NCBI GenBank assembly: GCA_036971475.1
Contig: JBAIZL010000001.1
Location: 73,922,271 to 73,986,270, forward strand
Direction: 5' to 3'
DNA: 64,000 nt
Origin: Prosapia bicincta
Taxonomy: Eukaryota > Arthropoda > Insecta > Hemiptera > Cercopidae
In this document: piece after piece, positions 34,261-49,009 of the stretch
Numbering within the stretch: position 1 is the first letter of the stretch
Layout of the letters: the number at the start of each line of letters is the position of its first letter
Notes under the pieces: generated by a model
What the model was told of the DNA's origin: nothing
What the model saw: only the letters and a program-made list of their open reading frames with translations
Databases searched by the model: none
Translations under genes and position numbers: made by a program

Positions 34261-35429
34261 ACACAAATATGTATATAGTGGTAATCTCTATAGTTTAGTG
34301 CAATAATATCTACCACCAAATGCAATCATATTTGGAGGAACGAAGAAGAACTGTAACATAAAACCGAACAATATAAAACAAGTTTTCATGAAACAGAATT
34401 TAGTGGCCGTTGAAGTTTATTTATATAGTGGCGTGACCTGGTGCAGCATTACTGCAACGATGCATTACGTCATAATATATTCATAGGTGAGCTGGTAAAT
34501 AGAAGTGGTGATTGTCGGTAATACAGTATTTCAGGACTCCAACGTTTATTATTAATGTGGTTCCCAAAACTAACTCCAGGTGAGCTCATTTACCAAACCC
34601 TCACTATTGTACGTTATAAGAAATTAACAATTCTACAATTGCAGCTGAGTGCTTTGTTTATGCACCAGGATTGTTCAGTTAAAGGGATTAGTAGAATATT
34701 TATTTATCCGTGTCCTGGCTAGTTTTGGTATACATTAATGCCATATTATTAACGTAGACAGTGCAAGTGTGTCGTCTACAATAATAAACAATGGAGCTTC
34801 TACTTTGCCTAAGCTATCAGAGCATTACTTGTAATGTAGGTAAGGTACTAACTGGCTCTACTGTCGTCTTCATTCTGTCATCGCCTTAGCTAGTTTAGAC
34901 GTCTCTAGGGCGATCTTACTGTGAACCTGCTTCAGTCACGTGACTCAGGATACGTCTCCATTCCTAATACTATGAGAGAAATATGTTGATGTACAAAACC
35001 AAACCTGCCTTCTATTGTTACGGTTACTCAACATTCGCGCCTTACTCATGCTTCCCAACCTCCTTTCCATACCTACACCTGGCCACCTTCCGTCCATTTT
35101 CATACCCCCAATCTTCCTTCTATACTTGTGCTTCTCAAACTTTCTTCCGTACTCATGCACTCAAACGTACACCAGTATTCCTTGATATGTGTCAGATGAA
35201 TGTAGGAACTCCTCATGGCAGAGATAAAGGGGACGTTTACAACTGAAATTCGATTAAATATTAAAAATGGGGTTCCATATTCACTCTTTACCACGATTTT
35301 ATTAGTTCGGTTGCAGTCTTATCTGTCTGCCTGCTCAAGGGGAAATTTTGCAATCGAATTTAAACTAATTTCTCGGCGACCTAGAGACTTTAAATTTTAA
35401 ACAAAGAACAGGACTGGATTATATTCCAA
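34261..35429. other. Non-coding, nothing firmly recognised
   Basis: A pyrimidine-rich part (35010-35170) has weak 28-30 bp periodicity (cttcc, actcatgc, cttctc). No supported gene. Confidence 0.4.
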
Positions 35430-35900
35430 TATTCATTAGGTTTCTTGCATGTACGTTTATTTGAACAAAAGGTTTTTAATAAAATTAACATTTGGCTACG
35501 AGAAATTCATAACAAGAATTTGGGTTGGAGATGGATAGCAATGCAATATTTACTCAGTTTCTTGTTAGTGAAATTGTTTAAATAATATTTGTTTACACAA
35601 AAAATAAATTTAACTGAACACCCACAGATATAAAATTCTACTTACAAGTCAGCACTGGATGGCAATGCAATATTAACTACGTTTCTTGTCTGTAAGTTTG
35701 TTTAAACAATATTTGTTTAAACGAATAGAATATGACTGATGAGTTACAGACATAAAATTATACTTACAAGTCAGCAGTGGATTTCCATCCAATTTTTACT
35801 TGGTTTCTTGTCTGTGAGGTTCTGGAACAATATTTGCCTAAACAAATTAAATTTGATTGATCAGCTAGATTTTAACAATGGCTCGGCAATGGATAACAAT
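35430..35900. repeat. Degenerate tandem repeat, about 121-bp period, four copies
   Basis: The marker gtttcttg(t) recurs at 35439, 35558, 35679 and 35802. Between copies are aatatttg(t/c)(t/c)taaac, ataaaatt(c/a)tacttacaag and tcagcantggat. Confidence 0.85.
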
Positions 35901-36577
35901 ATTCAATAACAATCATCGGCATAGCAAACCCTCTAACGAGCTAAACAAACTCTTTAAATTGCACGATGTCGATTTAAAAGTTCCATATACACAGGACTAG
36001 AAAGCACGGGAAAATAGTTCGAAGTATACAACGTTCTTAGTACCACGTTTTTAAACGAAGGAGTAAAAATAATTTGGAAAATCCAGAAGTGTAAATTTTT
36101 ATGTCCATACGACAATTCAGTTTGGAAAACGTGGCACCCATCCTTTGGATAACAGTATAAAGAATTGGTAAGTAAATGCAACCCACGTTTGTCTTATTTA
36201 ATTTTTATAATGTTGTTAAAAATTTACAATCATAGAATTTCCAAATTATTTGGAGTTTAGCTCGTGTGAAAAGGTGATACTAAGAAGGTTTCTGTCTTGA
36301 AACTATTATTAAATAGTATATTATTATTATTAAATCTGCTGTAAATATTATTGTATAATAATACTTTATTTTATTTTGTTAGAGTTTTAAAATTTAACAC
36401 CAATGATCGAAGTTCATATTCTTACGAAAGATATATTACACCTAATAACACATAAATACTTTAAAGATTTGGAACATAAGAAAGTGTAGCATACAGTATT
36501 TATTTGCACATTAGTATTTTTCTGCTTCAAATCAAATATTTTTATAATATCCAATATCTAATTCCAATATCTTCCGA
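35901..36577. other. Non-coding, nothing recognised
   Basis: AT-rich DNA with no supported gene. Confidence 0.5.
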
Positions 36578-37170
36578 ATTCTATAATAGTGTAATATTTC
36601 TCTTACAATATTAACCACTCAATTTTTATTGATCCATTTAATTTATCCCCTTAATGATATACTATATTAGAGAGATATTTTCATTGGTTCTAGTATTTAT
36701 CTTAAAGGATCATTGTTATCTTAAATATGGAACTATTCTTCTTATTTCGGGTAAAAACACTTTTGCGTTGCGTCGTCAGTAGTGAGTAGTAGGTAGTGAA
36801 ACGAACGAAATGTTATTGGTAATTGGCACACGCGAATTGGGGTGATAACAAGAGAAGTAAATAAAATATAAAGTAAAATTCTATAATATTGTAATATTGC
36901 TCTTACAATATTAACCACTCAATTTTTATTGATCCATTTAATTTATCCCCTTAATGATATACGATATTAGAGAGATATTTTTATTGGTTCTATCATTTAA
37001 AGATCATTGTTACCTTAAATATGGAACTATTCTTTTTATTTCGGGTAAAATCACTTTTGCGTTGCGTCAACAGTGGTAGGTAGTAGATAGTGAAGCTGGA
37101 ACGAAATATTATTGGCAATTGCACACACAAACTGGGCTGATATCAAGAAAAATAAATTAAGTAAAATAAA
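36578..37170. repeat. 300-bp tandem duplication
   Basis: Two copies offset by 300 bp (attctataata at 36578 and 36878). They share long identical runs, for example ttaaccactcaatttttatt, tttatccccttaatgatata, and cacttttgcgttgcgtc. Confidence 0.95.
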
Positions 37171-38093
37171 TGCTTTAAATAATGTATAGGTTCAAATCGT
37201 AAAATGTTTTCCTTTGAAAACATGTTGTAATACACTTAGGCGTAATTAATACATTAGTACCAATGAAAATAATCTTAATAAAATGTATTGGTGAACGCTT
37301 ACACTTACCGAATGTGCAACACAAATTTACTACTTTGCATTAGTAACGTATTTTAAAAGGATTTCACTGCAAACTTACAAATTACTAAACATATGAAATA
37401 GGTGAAATTGACTACAGTACATACAAGTAAGTGACAGGTGTGGTGTAATGTTCATTGATATACGTGCCTGGTGGAAGCAGCACGTAGAGTGACGGGCACA
37501 TTTGTTAAGTTGGCAAACTTTGTTTCCATGTTCGTTAACGGAGACTGGGTTAAAAGGCTGGCCAAAACTTTTAAATTTAGAAATTTCAGTGCAGAGGTAT
37601 GACAAGTGACCAAAGCAAGGGTAATCACTGCGATAAGCGTGTAGCGTAGGGATACCTCTGAGGCTGTGTTTGTATAATGTGATCAGATGGTTTCAGCAGA
37701 TATATAGATGTATAAGACTGTATTGGAGACATGCTTTACACTAATGGAAAGCAATAAGGACTTGATCACTGCTGCCTATCACGTTTCCCTCAACGTCCGT
37801 TTGTGATGATTTCTAAAGGCAAAATAAAAATGCAATTTGTATTTCATTATGTATATAAATTTGAATAAAGCAATAGGAATGCTGGTACTGCGAAGAGATG
37901 TAAAACAAAACACAATGGGCTGCCTGTAATAATTAACAAATTGCGAAAAGAGAGAAGAGATTTCATTTAATAAGACAGAAGGAAATTTGCATTTACAATT
38001 ACAAAAGACAGTTTTATGTAAAAGAATCGACAAGTTTAAGTTGCGCAAGTTCTGAATGATATAAAGCTGTTCGAAAACTTTCATTCTCTCTCT
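37171..38093. other. Non-coding, nothing recognised
   Basis: No supported gene or repeat. Confidence 0.5.
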
Positions 38094-38095
38094 CC

Positions 38096-38148
<53 letters not shown>
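38094..38148. repeat. (CT)n microsatellite
   Basis: About 25 CT units with one tccca interruption at the start. Confidence 0.97.
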
Positions 38149-39324
<1,176 letters not shown>

Positions 39325-39540
39325 TAAGCATTTACCGCGTAAGATCTACCTGGTGATGATGGACACTGTAGGGCCGAAACGCGCCAGTTCGACAGTGGTC
39401 AAAAATATGATCTCACCCGACTTACCATATCCTGGTACCTGTGTTGTGTCGAGCGTGCTCTGCCAGAGAATAAATCCCTGGATTTTGTTTAAAAACCCTC
39501 CAAAATTGTCTACTCCTCCAATGTGATAATATATACCTTA
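39325..39540 (+). pseudogene. Retroelement 3'-end-like remnant
   Basis: One frame reads DLPGDDGHCRAETRQF and later LPENKSLDFV. This resembles the Pro-(x)-Asp-Asp-Gly ... Glu-Thr coding tails seen at 3' ends of PLE-type and related insect retroelements. The DNA has tgatgatgg (39354-39362) and ccgaaac (39374-39380). The assignment is by pattern only. Confidence 0.35.
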
Positions 39541-41259
39541 TACATTTTTGTTTAACTGTAAATTACTATGACTTTTGCTATTGCAAAAATGTTTCTTAAA
39601 GAATCTTTTCTTCAGTTTAATTGAATTATTTAATTTTACTCTTGTTGCTGGTTGAAAAAATTTTTGCAATTTTATTTAGTTGATTTCCCACAGGATAGTT
39701 GTAATAATTTAAAACTTTTTTTGTTGTAAACTGTTTTAATTAAATGAAAATTAAAATATAAATGGAAATTTGCTTGTCCAAAGTATTATCCAGTTCTTAT
39801 TAAAATTCCATAGAATTTTTGTTACGTATTTTAATGTTAGTAAGCAGTTCTTTAAACATGAAATACACTTGAATGGTTTATAAAACTCAGAAACGTTGAT
39901 ATAATCTTTGCATAAAGTTCATCAATCTATTGGATAGCACTATTATTTAACTGTCTCTAAGATTTATAGTCATTGAAAGAACATTGTAATTTTGTACAAT
40001 TCAGAGTACACACATAAATTTACATAGATATTTAAATACATCAGATGAATAAAGTATACCAATTTATTTTATTTTATTTTATTTATATAATTATTTGTAG
40101 GAGCAACAGGCAAGACTACTTCCTAGTGCTTCCGTGTTTAAATTATATTTGTGCTCCCAAACATAAATCTGAAGTATTTTAGAAACAATTTTACTGGATT
40201 TACATCTTTACAGATATTTGATTCTAAATATTTAATATGATATAGGGGCATACAATTTGCTATATTAATTTTAGTAATAAATCAATTATTATTTATTTTC
40301 AGTATTAATTTCTTATTTTTTTACCGATTTTGACTTTAAATAAATCATTTTACTATTGATAAATAATAAATTTTGAATATATAGTGCTTTGACTTTGTTA
40401 AACGTTACCTTGTTACAACTTGATGTAACTTTAACCTTGTGATTTTGGAACTTGCATTTTATATTTGAACAAAATTTTTATTTCATGAAAACCACATTTA
40501 TTGCTATTTAAAAAAGAGTCAATTGCTTACATGTTTTTAATTAATAATTTTCAATAAGAGATTTTATTTTTATCTTTAAAAAATTGAACCTATGATTTAA
40601 AAAAAATAACTAAATTTAATAAATGGTTAATTTGCTATTAAATTTCAGACTTTCCTCAAAAACTTTTACTGTGATTGATCTTCTTCTTCCTCATGATATT
40701 CCTTGACTCTGGTATCTTGTAGCAATTGCAACTGAACAGTTTTAGGGCCCCGTTTAAAATATTTTATAATTTTGTATGTAGTGAAAAATTCAAAATTCGA
40801 AATCGCAGGCACTCGAAGGCAGACCATCTTCAAGTCCGGCTTGGGCTTCATTTTTCACTTAGCCACGGAATAGCATCTTGGAGCCCTTCCTGGATCCCTG
40901 GAAAGACGACTGTCCGTCACGAGAGCTTATTTGCGTAAATTTGTTCTATCGGAAAGTACTTCCTACTCAGGTACGAGGTTTATTGGTTTATAAAATCTTG
41001 TCCTGCCTTGTAACATAGGGTCCTAATGAACTTGCCTTCGTAGATTTGTGCTCGATTTGTATCTGCTGCTTTAAAACGTCGCTTATGGTGTAATATTGTC
41101 ATATTTCTTAACGCCATGGTCTATTTCATAACTTAAGAATTTGTTACTAACTTGAATGAGTGCTATCCCACTCCGTTCCTAAATTACCCTTTAACGGCAC
41201 TCGAAACTATTTTCTCCCGCACTTGACACATATAATTTTTGAAGCATATTTCATACCAT
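39541..41259. other. AT-rich non-coding stretch, nothing firmly recognised
   Basis: A more balanced part (40670-40950) has a 61-codon minus-strand frame without recognisable domain. Confidence 0.4.
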
Positions 41260-41655
41260 TTAATACTTACAATTTTTTATTAAATAAATTTAATAAATTT
41301 TATTCTATAATATTTTGCTTTTATAGTTTTTTTTTGATTTTTCATAAACATTGGTGGTTCTTTACTTTTATTATCGAATTTCATTTTTCAGTTTTTTTTA
41401 TTTTTTATAAAGTAAAAAAAGATTAAATTCATTATTCCTAAGAAAAAATTAATTATTTCCTAGTTGCTCTGTTTCGTGAACAAAATCGATCCTTGGGACC
41501 GGGCTTGTTAACTGCACCAGATAGTGAACCTGGCTTGACCACTAGTGTTTATAGCAGCGGTTTTATTTTTTAGGTCTTAAAATGATATTTCTGAAAGATT
41601 TTTTCTAAGTGCAAAATCTTGAACTTTGTCATTGTTTTGGGCGTCTGTGTGTGTG
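41260..41655 (+). repeat. Interspersed repeat D, copy 1
   Basis: Matches 44450-44765. The strongest part is ttcctagttgctctgtttcg, then tgaacaaaatcga, ccagatagtgaacctg, atagcagcggttt and taagtgcaaaatctt. Same orientation, non-coding. Confidence 0.8.
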
Positions 41656-43589
41656 TGTTGCAACGTCCCCCCGCTTCGTTGGCACAATTACATATTTATT
41701 ATATATTTATATATTTGCTGCTCACACCGTTTTGTGTACCGTGTTAAGATCCCTAAATTTTGTCTTGTGATCCCGCGTAATGTACCACGCCCAAATGCAA
41801 GCCTATTCCCGCTGACATCTACCTTAACGTTTGTACGACCTCCCCTAAGATGGTTGGAAATTTTGTTGGGTCTGTATATAGTCACACATGTCAGTAAAAT
41901 AGTCAGCTTGAAAGAAACAACATTTATATGAACACACAACACTTTCAAAGAATCTTACCACTTCATGAGAACTGCAGGCACAGCAAGGGGACGTGCAAAA
42001 TATGATCATGTTTAAGATACCTTTTTAAAAGTCTCCTGTGTTCTTTAAACATGATCTGCCAATAGACATCATCTTTGGGCTTCAATAAAAAAAACCAACT
42101 AATTTTTAGAATAGCTCAATATAATTGTTCTCAAGAGAGAACTCGTTTGAAGAAACATTAGGTTCTGAACTTTATATATTTATTAATTAAAACTGTACTT
42201 TGGTTTTATAATTATTATTTATCAGTCGGAAAAAACTAAAAGTTTTTATTGGTTGTTCAACACAGTATAAATTCAAATACTGTACGTTTTTATAATGCAT
42301 TTAATTACTGATTTTAAACTAAAATAATATTCTTTTCAAATAAAATACATTTAACTCTCTCTTTATCTTCACAAATAATTAATTAAAAGTTCGTTATTTT
42401 CCACCTATTTAAATCCTACATTTCACATATAATTCATTAATTATATTTACACATTTTTAAACAAAATTATTTCCAAATTTAACATAATAAAAATTTTTTT
42501 ATCCTCTGATTTCAAGGTTGAATTGGTAAATTTCACATTTTACAACAAATAATTTTAAAATTGGTATAACTCTATAGTTCTGGTCTTTCTGAAAATGATT
42601 GGCTTATGGCCAAAACCACTTCGTGAATTTAATATTTATTATTCATTATTTAAACATTTTTGTTATGTTAATTAATTTTACTACTTTTAAGATTTATTTA
42701 ATTTTTCAACATAGAGTGAAGTCATTGATTAAGTTTAATTGGTAATTTGAATTTAATAAATTTAACTGACTAAATTTGACGTTAATTTGTATATAATAGA
42801 GAAAATGACTTGCTAAGGATTTCCCTGCCGGTCCTAGAGTTCTCTCTTCTGGATTCTCTGGTCCCTGGACATCGTAAGTTGCCATCCCTGGTCAGTCGAT
42901 GGAAGTCTTTCTCCATTTCCGAGTCCTGGAGGCTGAGTCTGGAGCCCTTGTCCATTAATTGTCTTAGACGGCGAAAGCGTGATGGTTTTGTCCCATCTGG
43001 CCGATGATGGTGGTCCTAGGCGCGATCCGACATTACGGCCGTTCGCACCTCGTATTAAAAATTTTTACAGACTGCCCTACAGGTCCCTAAGTTCCTGTAT
43101 TTATTGCGGCTATGTAACCCTTCCCCCCTGCTCTAAGCTCGTCGCTAACTCTGTGCTTTTTTTCTTGTACAGGCGGGTTGGACAACGTATTCGATTCAAC
43201 CTGCATATTTTTTTTTATCTGTTTTAGAACACTGAAAAATGTCTATTATTTTAAAATGGCTGTAACTTTTTTGTTATTTAAGTTTTTTAAATTTAGTTAT
43301 CACTATTGTTCATTTTTGATTTTACTGGACATTTCAAAATGTCAGTGATATCCTAGTTCTCAAGTTAGCATTTTTCGGCACGGTTTGTCAAATTTAGTTA
43401 GTTATTATAGTTTTATTTTGTTTTAATTTTTAATTTGTCCTAATAATATTTAATCAATATTTTACTGACTACTTGACTCTTTACAACGTTTCATTATACA
43501 ATAAATTAAAACCTCATTATTTAAATATTAAAATTATTTAAAAAAATAGGAAATTAATAATTTCCCAATTTGGACGGCCTTCCAGACCG
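41656..43589. other. Mixed non-coding stretch, nothing firmly recognised
   Basis: Balanced-composition parts at 41660-41900 and 42800-43190 hold short ORFs I could not identify. They may be old transposon coding remnants. The remainder is AT-rich. Confidence 0.35.
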
Positions 43590-43710
43590 TTACAGTGTGT
43601 GTTTGTGTGTGTGTGTATGTTAAACTTCTAAAATTGCCAATACATTCTAAAATAATTGCCATTTTGTGTAAATTTCTGAATATCTAAGGCGATACATATA
43701 TTTCTAAAAA

Positions 43711-43764
<54 letters not shown>

Positions 43765-44130
43765 TTACTTGAGTGTTGATCACATTTTAATTACAGTACT
43801 GTAATCATGGTTCTACAATGTGACAGTACTGCATTAGAAATACATTATAACGGGGGTGGCCGGCTCGCTGGTTCGGCGTTGCGCGAGTTTCGTTGCAGTG
43901 TGTGTGTGTGTGTGCACGAGAAGCATGTGTTAAATTTTTAAAATGTCCAATAAACGTTAAAAAGATGATCATTTTGTTTACATTTCTGAATATATAAGTT
44001 TATATTCCTTATACATATATGTTTATAAGTAACAAAACCATTACGTGAATTTTGATCACAATTTTGTTATAGTCCTGTAAATAAGTTCCTGCAATGTGAC
44101 AGCATTGTATCATAAATACATTCTAATTAA
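43590..44130 (+). repeat. Tandem duplication, about 300-bp period, with TG and TA tracts
   Basis: Both copies start with a TG tract (43592-43620; 43897-43914). They continue with taaa(c/t)tt(c/t)taaaat, tttctgaatat and ttgatcaca, and end with caatgtgacag(t/c)a and aaatacatt. Copy 1 contains an inserted or expanded TA tract (43718-43761). Confidence 0.8.
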
Positions 44131-44449
44131 AAATATCAATATTTAATGTTGCCATAAACATTTTTCTGCGACAAATGGGACTTACCTTGCAGCCAACCAC
44201 TATTATTAATTCATGCCACAAACAGAAGCTCTTTGCTTCCCGTAATTATTCACCATAAATGTACTTTAAAACAAGTTGTAGCGTTTTAAATTTATAAATC
44301 GAAATAATTAGATTTTAATTAGTTTTGAAAAACAACCAAAATAAATTATTTGTTTAGGTAAAAACAAATTTTGGTATAGATGGATATTATGTGTCCTCTT
44401 TTATTTTTAAACCATTTAATTATTCCAGTTAATTTTATTAATATTTCTT

Positions 44450-44765
44450 TAAATAAATTTGTTAATAAATAATATTTTTACTTTATTTTAATCTTATTAC
44501 GATTTATTTAAATTTTCTTAAACTATGGTGGTTTGTTACTTTTATTTTCTAATTTCATTTTTATATTTTTTTTCCTAGTTGCTCTGTTTCGTGAACAAAA
44601 TCGACCCTTTGGACCGGATTTGTTTACTTAATCAGATAGTGAACCTGCTTGCCTGCTACAGTCCATAGCAGCGGTTTCATTTTTAATCTTTTTAAATAGT
44701 ATTTTTAAAAGATTTGGCCTAAGTGCAAAATCTTCAACTTTGAGTTTGTTTTGGCTGTCTCAGTA
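44450..44765 (+). repeat. Interspersed repeat D, copy 2
   Basis: Second copy of 41260-41655. Confidence 0.8.
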
Positions 44766-46962
44766 TGTGTCAGGACAATAACACAAATAAACATCGAACT
44801 AATCTCACCATATGTCTTACGAACCTACTCAATCTTAACAGATTAAGGCATTAAGAGCATTAGCTGTCATTAGTTTTACATGTTCTTTATGCCATGCCAC
44901 TCTAGAAGTATAATTTGGTAACAAACGTCAGTGGGAAGCGTAGACAGACAGTCGCAGTAGAAAACTTCTTTATTTAATCAAGATTACAATCAAAGAGAAT
45001 TGCTTTATGCAATTATGTCCCGAACAAAGTTCATGCAAATTGAATTTCAAGAAAAGTCTTATTAAGACCGACTTCAATTTTGCAAGACTTCATATAATAT
45101 ATCCCAAAAGGTAATATTTTATAATTCAAATCCGTTTTTTATCTTTGCTTTTTAATCTTTTATAAAACGTTCTTATTTTGATTATTTCTCAAGAAAATCA
45201 CAACGCTTTCTAGAACTTCTATTTCCCTAATAGTCTTTCTAATAATTCTGTATTTTCAGTGGGGGTTAATAATTTTCAGTTTTAAAACCGAATAATATCA
45301 AGGATGACCACGGTATTGAACTATTAAGTATAGTTTGGTATTTTAATTTCAACCGCCCTTAGATCGATACTCAACCAACCCAACTATCTTGGTTAGTGAC
45401 ACATTGGGTCACTTTCCAGTAGAGGTCAAATCTCCTTGGAATGCCAGGGGTTGGTTGATTGTTACAGATGATATGGTACGGGGTTTTCAAACATAGTATC
45501 CATTTTGAACTGTGTCTAAGAAAATAATTGAAAAATTTCGACATATGAAACTTTCATATATTTACCCTAGCATATAACATATGGTTTCAGATAAATCTAA
45601 AGTCTTCTCAATGAAGACGGTTTTAGAAATTATGTTTAAATCATTTTCAAATGTATTTCACTGTAAATTCAAATAATATTTTTCGTCAAATTTAAATGAT
45701 AACACACATTATGAAACTTGCTGTTATTTGGCAAATGTACTTTTTAGTAGAGCCTAACGGCTCAGCTATTTTTTTTAGGAACCAGCATTAACCACACGTC
45801 GAACGCTGAGTAAATGTTTTGCTTTTGATCATTGTATAGGCAATTATATTATTTAATTAACATTAAAATGTTGCGCCATTTACACTCAAAAGAACAGGAA
45901 ACTGACATACTCAGCAAAACCTCTCTCGTAGCATCCTTTCTCTTTCATTTAGTCTTGTTTGTGCTTACGTTTTATTTATTTTTCAAATATAACTATAGTA
46001 ATTTTTAATAAAAACTATAGATATAATACAATGTTTTAAACATATAATTTTGCTGTTTGTGGTGAAATATGTACTATATACTGTGGTGAAAATAATACTA
46101 ATTACAATCTCTACGTGTTAACAGAAAATGTTATATTTATTTTATTTCAGTTAGTTTTCATAAAATACAATTTTTCAATACGAGAATAAATGTGTCTATG
46201 CTTTGTAGATAAAAGAAAGTTTCTGCTGGACTGGCCCAACCCTTTGTGAACCTTTATACATCTCTATTTCCCCCCACGCGCTCAGTACGTAAGCCTCAAT
46301 ATTGGAAAACTTTGATTAAAATTCTTCGACCTAGACATTCATTTGATTTATCTTTATACATATAACTTACCTCTGAATCAGATACTGACCACGTGGAGTA
46401 AGGGGTAGTATGAGGATATGATGCTCGGAACAAGTTGTTGAGTATTAACAGAAGTAATAATAATAATGACATTTCGAAACCCGGCCAGTAACAAGCTAGG
46501 GTTTAGAAAATGTATTTCAAAGCATGCTCATTATCCTTATTGCCCAATCACCGTGCCGCACTTTTAATTAATCGTACGTCATCACTTCAACAAATTCCGT
46601 GAAGCTGTACAAACGTTCGGACTCTTGTTGTAGCGGTTCCGTTTGGCGTTAGATTAATGTAACGCCGAACTTTTGCCTTTGTCGTCAGTTATTGCATTCA
46701 TTCGGAGCGGCATTTTGATGGCGGGCATTGAAACAGCTGTGTTTACAATAAACGACGTTGACATGCGTTTATGTCATTTTATACCTGCGTAGCCGGTATA
46801 TTTGTACTTGTAAAATTACCTAGTATGTAGGATACTGTAAAATCAAGGCCGTTTGTTACGTAACGCGAAGCATTAGTGCTTAGGTTAGGACTGCTACTTA
46901 CAAAGTCTCGTATGTAACCTAAACATTTGTTTGTAAAATGTATTCCTAACAACCTAACCCCT
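44766..46962. other. Non-coding stretch with one short repeat
   Basis: 46265-46335 shares ctcagtacgtaagcc and atattggaaaactttgatt with 62464-62505. A balanced, repeat-free part (46540-46800) could be conserved non-coding DNA (taattaatcgtacgtcat). No gene. Confidence 0.4.
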
Positions 46963-46974
46963 TCAGCCTACATA
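46963..46974. other. Target-site duplication, left copy (tcagcctacata)
   Basis: Identical 12 bases occur at 51503-51514. The left copy abuts the poly(T) (poly(A) on the minus strand) of the non-LTR element and the right copy abuts its 5' end. Confidence 0.85.
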
Positions 46975-47062
46975 TTTTTTTTTTTTTTTTTTTAACTTGG
47001 GAGCGGGTTTGAATTGCCCGAAGCACTGCTACCTTAAGGTATATTGTACTTACCTCCCTGAT

Positions 47063-48025
47063 CTAGTCAAATAACCCCTTCCCTCTTACCAGGTTTAGGA
47101 GTTTCCTGACTAGAGTTTTACCTTCAGCATCCACCAAAGCCGTTCCATCACCAAAGAGGTTGAAGCGCCTCTCAGCAAGTACTTCACATCTGAAAATAAT
47201 GTGTGTGGCAGTCTCCAGTTCCTGTCCGCATAATCTGCACACTGGTTCATCTTTGTAGACACCCATTTTATGCAAATGTTTCCTTAGTCCACAGTGTCCC
47301 ATGAGTAGACCTGTGGCTATCCTCAATTCCTGCCTAGACAGATAGATGAGACTCTTCTGCAGCCCCAAGGAAGGTTTCCTAAATGTTAGCTTACTGTGTC
47401 TCATCACTTCGGCCCTGATCCAGTGCTCACAGTGTCTTTCAGCCATCCACCTTCGCACTGCCATCTTGACCATGGATTTGGAAATACCTACCGCATGCAC
47501 CGGTCTAATCAGGGGAGTGGAAGACCCCTCCCTGGCCAGCGCATCTGCGGCTTCATTTCCAAGTATTCCCCTATGCCCTGGCACCCAACCTATCATGATT
47601 TGATTGTGCCTTGCCAGAGCTTGTAGGTTAATTAGGCACTCCCTGACTATGGCCGAGGTGACCACGTGTCCGTTTAGTGCCTTAATTGCTGCCTGACTGT
47701 CGGAGAAAATAGCAATCCGGGTCCCGTGTGTTTCCCTTCTCGCTATCTCTCCCAGACAGGCATTTATAGCATATACGGCCTGAAAGACAGAGGTATGCCT
47801 CCCCAAAGAAAAAACTAGTTCTACCCTTGGGTTTTTACAATACACCCCCGCTCCAGTGCCGATGCCCATCCTGGAGCCATCTGTGTACCAGATCTGAGCT
47901 CCCGATGTTAATGTCCCTGACCATTCCATCATAGTTTGGTGGACCTGGTCAGGTGCAAACATTCGAGTAACGTGGTCGCTGCCCATTTCCAAGACGGGTT
48001 CTTTGACCACGCACTCGATACTCAT
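47063..48025 (-). pseudogene. Non-LTR ORF2: RNase H and C-terminal zinc-knuckle segment
   Basis: Open for 320 codons, in the same frame as the reverse-transcriptase segment upstream but separated from it by a TAG (48034-48032). Visible: RNase H TDGS (48-51), FSDSQAAI with Asp109, and WVPGHRGILGNEAAD (His151, Asn157, Asp161). The C-terminal CRLCGQELETATHIIFRC follows (Cys262, Cys265, His274, Cys279). The conserved catalytic Glu expected in the VFQAE segment is missing: the text reads VFQAVYAI, as if a codon were lost. The enzyme would degrade RNA in the RNA:cDNA hybrid; here it is probably inactive. Confidence 0.9.
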
Positions 48026-48031
48026 ATGTCC

Positions 48032-48994
48032 CTAGACATCTGGGAGGTTAGCCCAGTTGCTCGAGTTGCGCAATCTCCATGCCGCCAGCCTCGCCTCTCC
48101 CCTAAGGACAAGCTCAAGGGGAGGGAGGTTAAGCATTACTTCCATTGCTGCACCTGGTGTAGTTGACATCGCTCCCAGTGTGCACAGACAGGCCAATCTC
48201 TGGATAGAGCTCAGTTTAGCTCTTGTCTGTGCCTGGTTGGCCTTTGTCCACCACACCAGAGCTCCATAGGTAATCATAGGTCTTATCACCCTCAGATACA
48301 TCCAGTGCATCATTGATGGCTTCAGTCCCCATTTCTTACCCACCATTCTTCTCACAGTCATCAGTGCCCTTTTGTCCCTGTTAACTGTCCTCTCAAGATG
48401 TGGGTTCCAGGTGAGTTTCCTGTCCAGAGTAACTCCCAGGTACTTCACCTCCCCCACAAACTCAACGTATTCACCAAACAAGCGGGGCATCCTGGTCGTC
48501 AGATCTTTTCGCTGTCTGGTGAAGTTAATGAGAGCAGTCTTTTTTGGATTTACCCTAAGGTTCTCCTTTTTACACCACTCTTCAATCAGTCGTAGAGGAT
48601 TTCTGATTACCTCAAGGACTGTATCAGGGAATCTGCCCAGGATCAAAACAACTATGTCGTCCGCATATCCTAGACAGAAGTACCCCTGTTCATTCAGGAG
48701 TTCAATAAGGTTGTCAACCACTAGGCACCACAACAGAGGAGAGAGAACCCCCCCCCCCTGTGCACAGCCCAGACTTGTCTCCGCCCTTCTGACCTCCCCT
48801 GCCACCTCTACAGAAATGCTTCTGTTTGTTAGCATGGAACTTATCCAACCACAAGTGGTTGCATCCACTCCATGACGTCTTGCACCACTTACCATCGTCT
48901 CCACCGAAGGGTTATTGAAAGCCCCTTCAATGTCGAGTAAGGCACCTATGGCACAACCTTTCTTGGCGATCATTTGCTCAATCTCACCAACCAC
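48032..48994 (-). pseudogene. Non-LTR ORF2: reverse transcriptase palm segment
   Basis: A 320-codon frame carrying RT motif A DIEGAF (21-26), motif B region GCAQGGGVLSPLLW (76-89) and the catalytic YADD (110-113) in GYADDIVVLI, followed by the thumb region. A TAG (about 49010-49012) separates it from QPGK at the end of the preceding finger region, in the same frame. The catalytic aspartates are intact, so loss of function is due to breaks in the frame. Confidence 0.93.
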
Positions 48995-49009
48995 TTGATG
49001 GAGAGCTCC

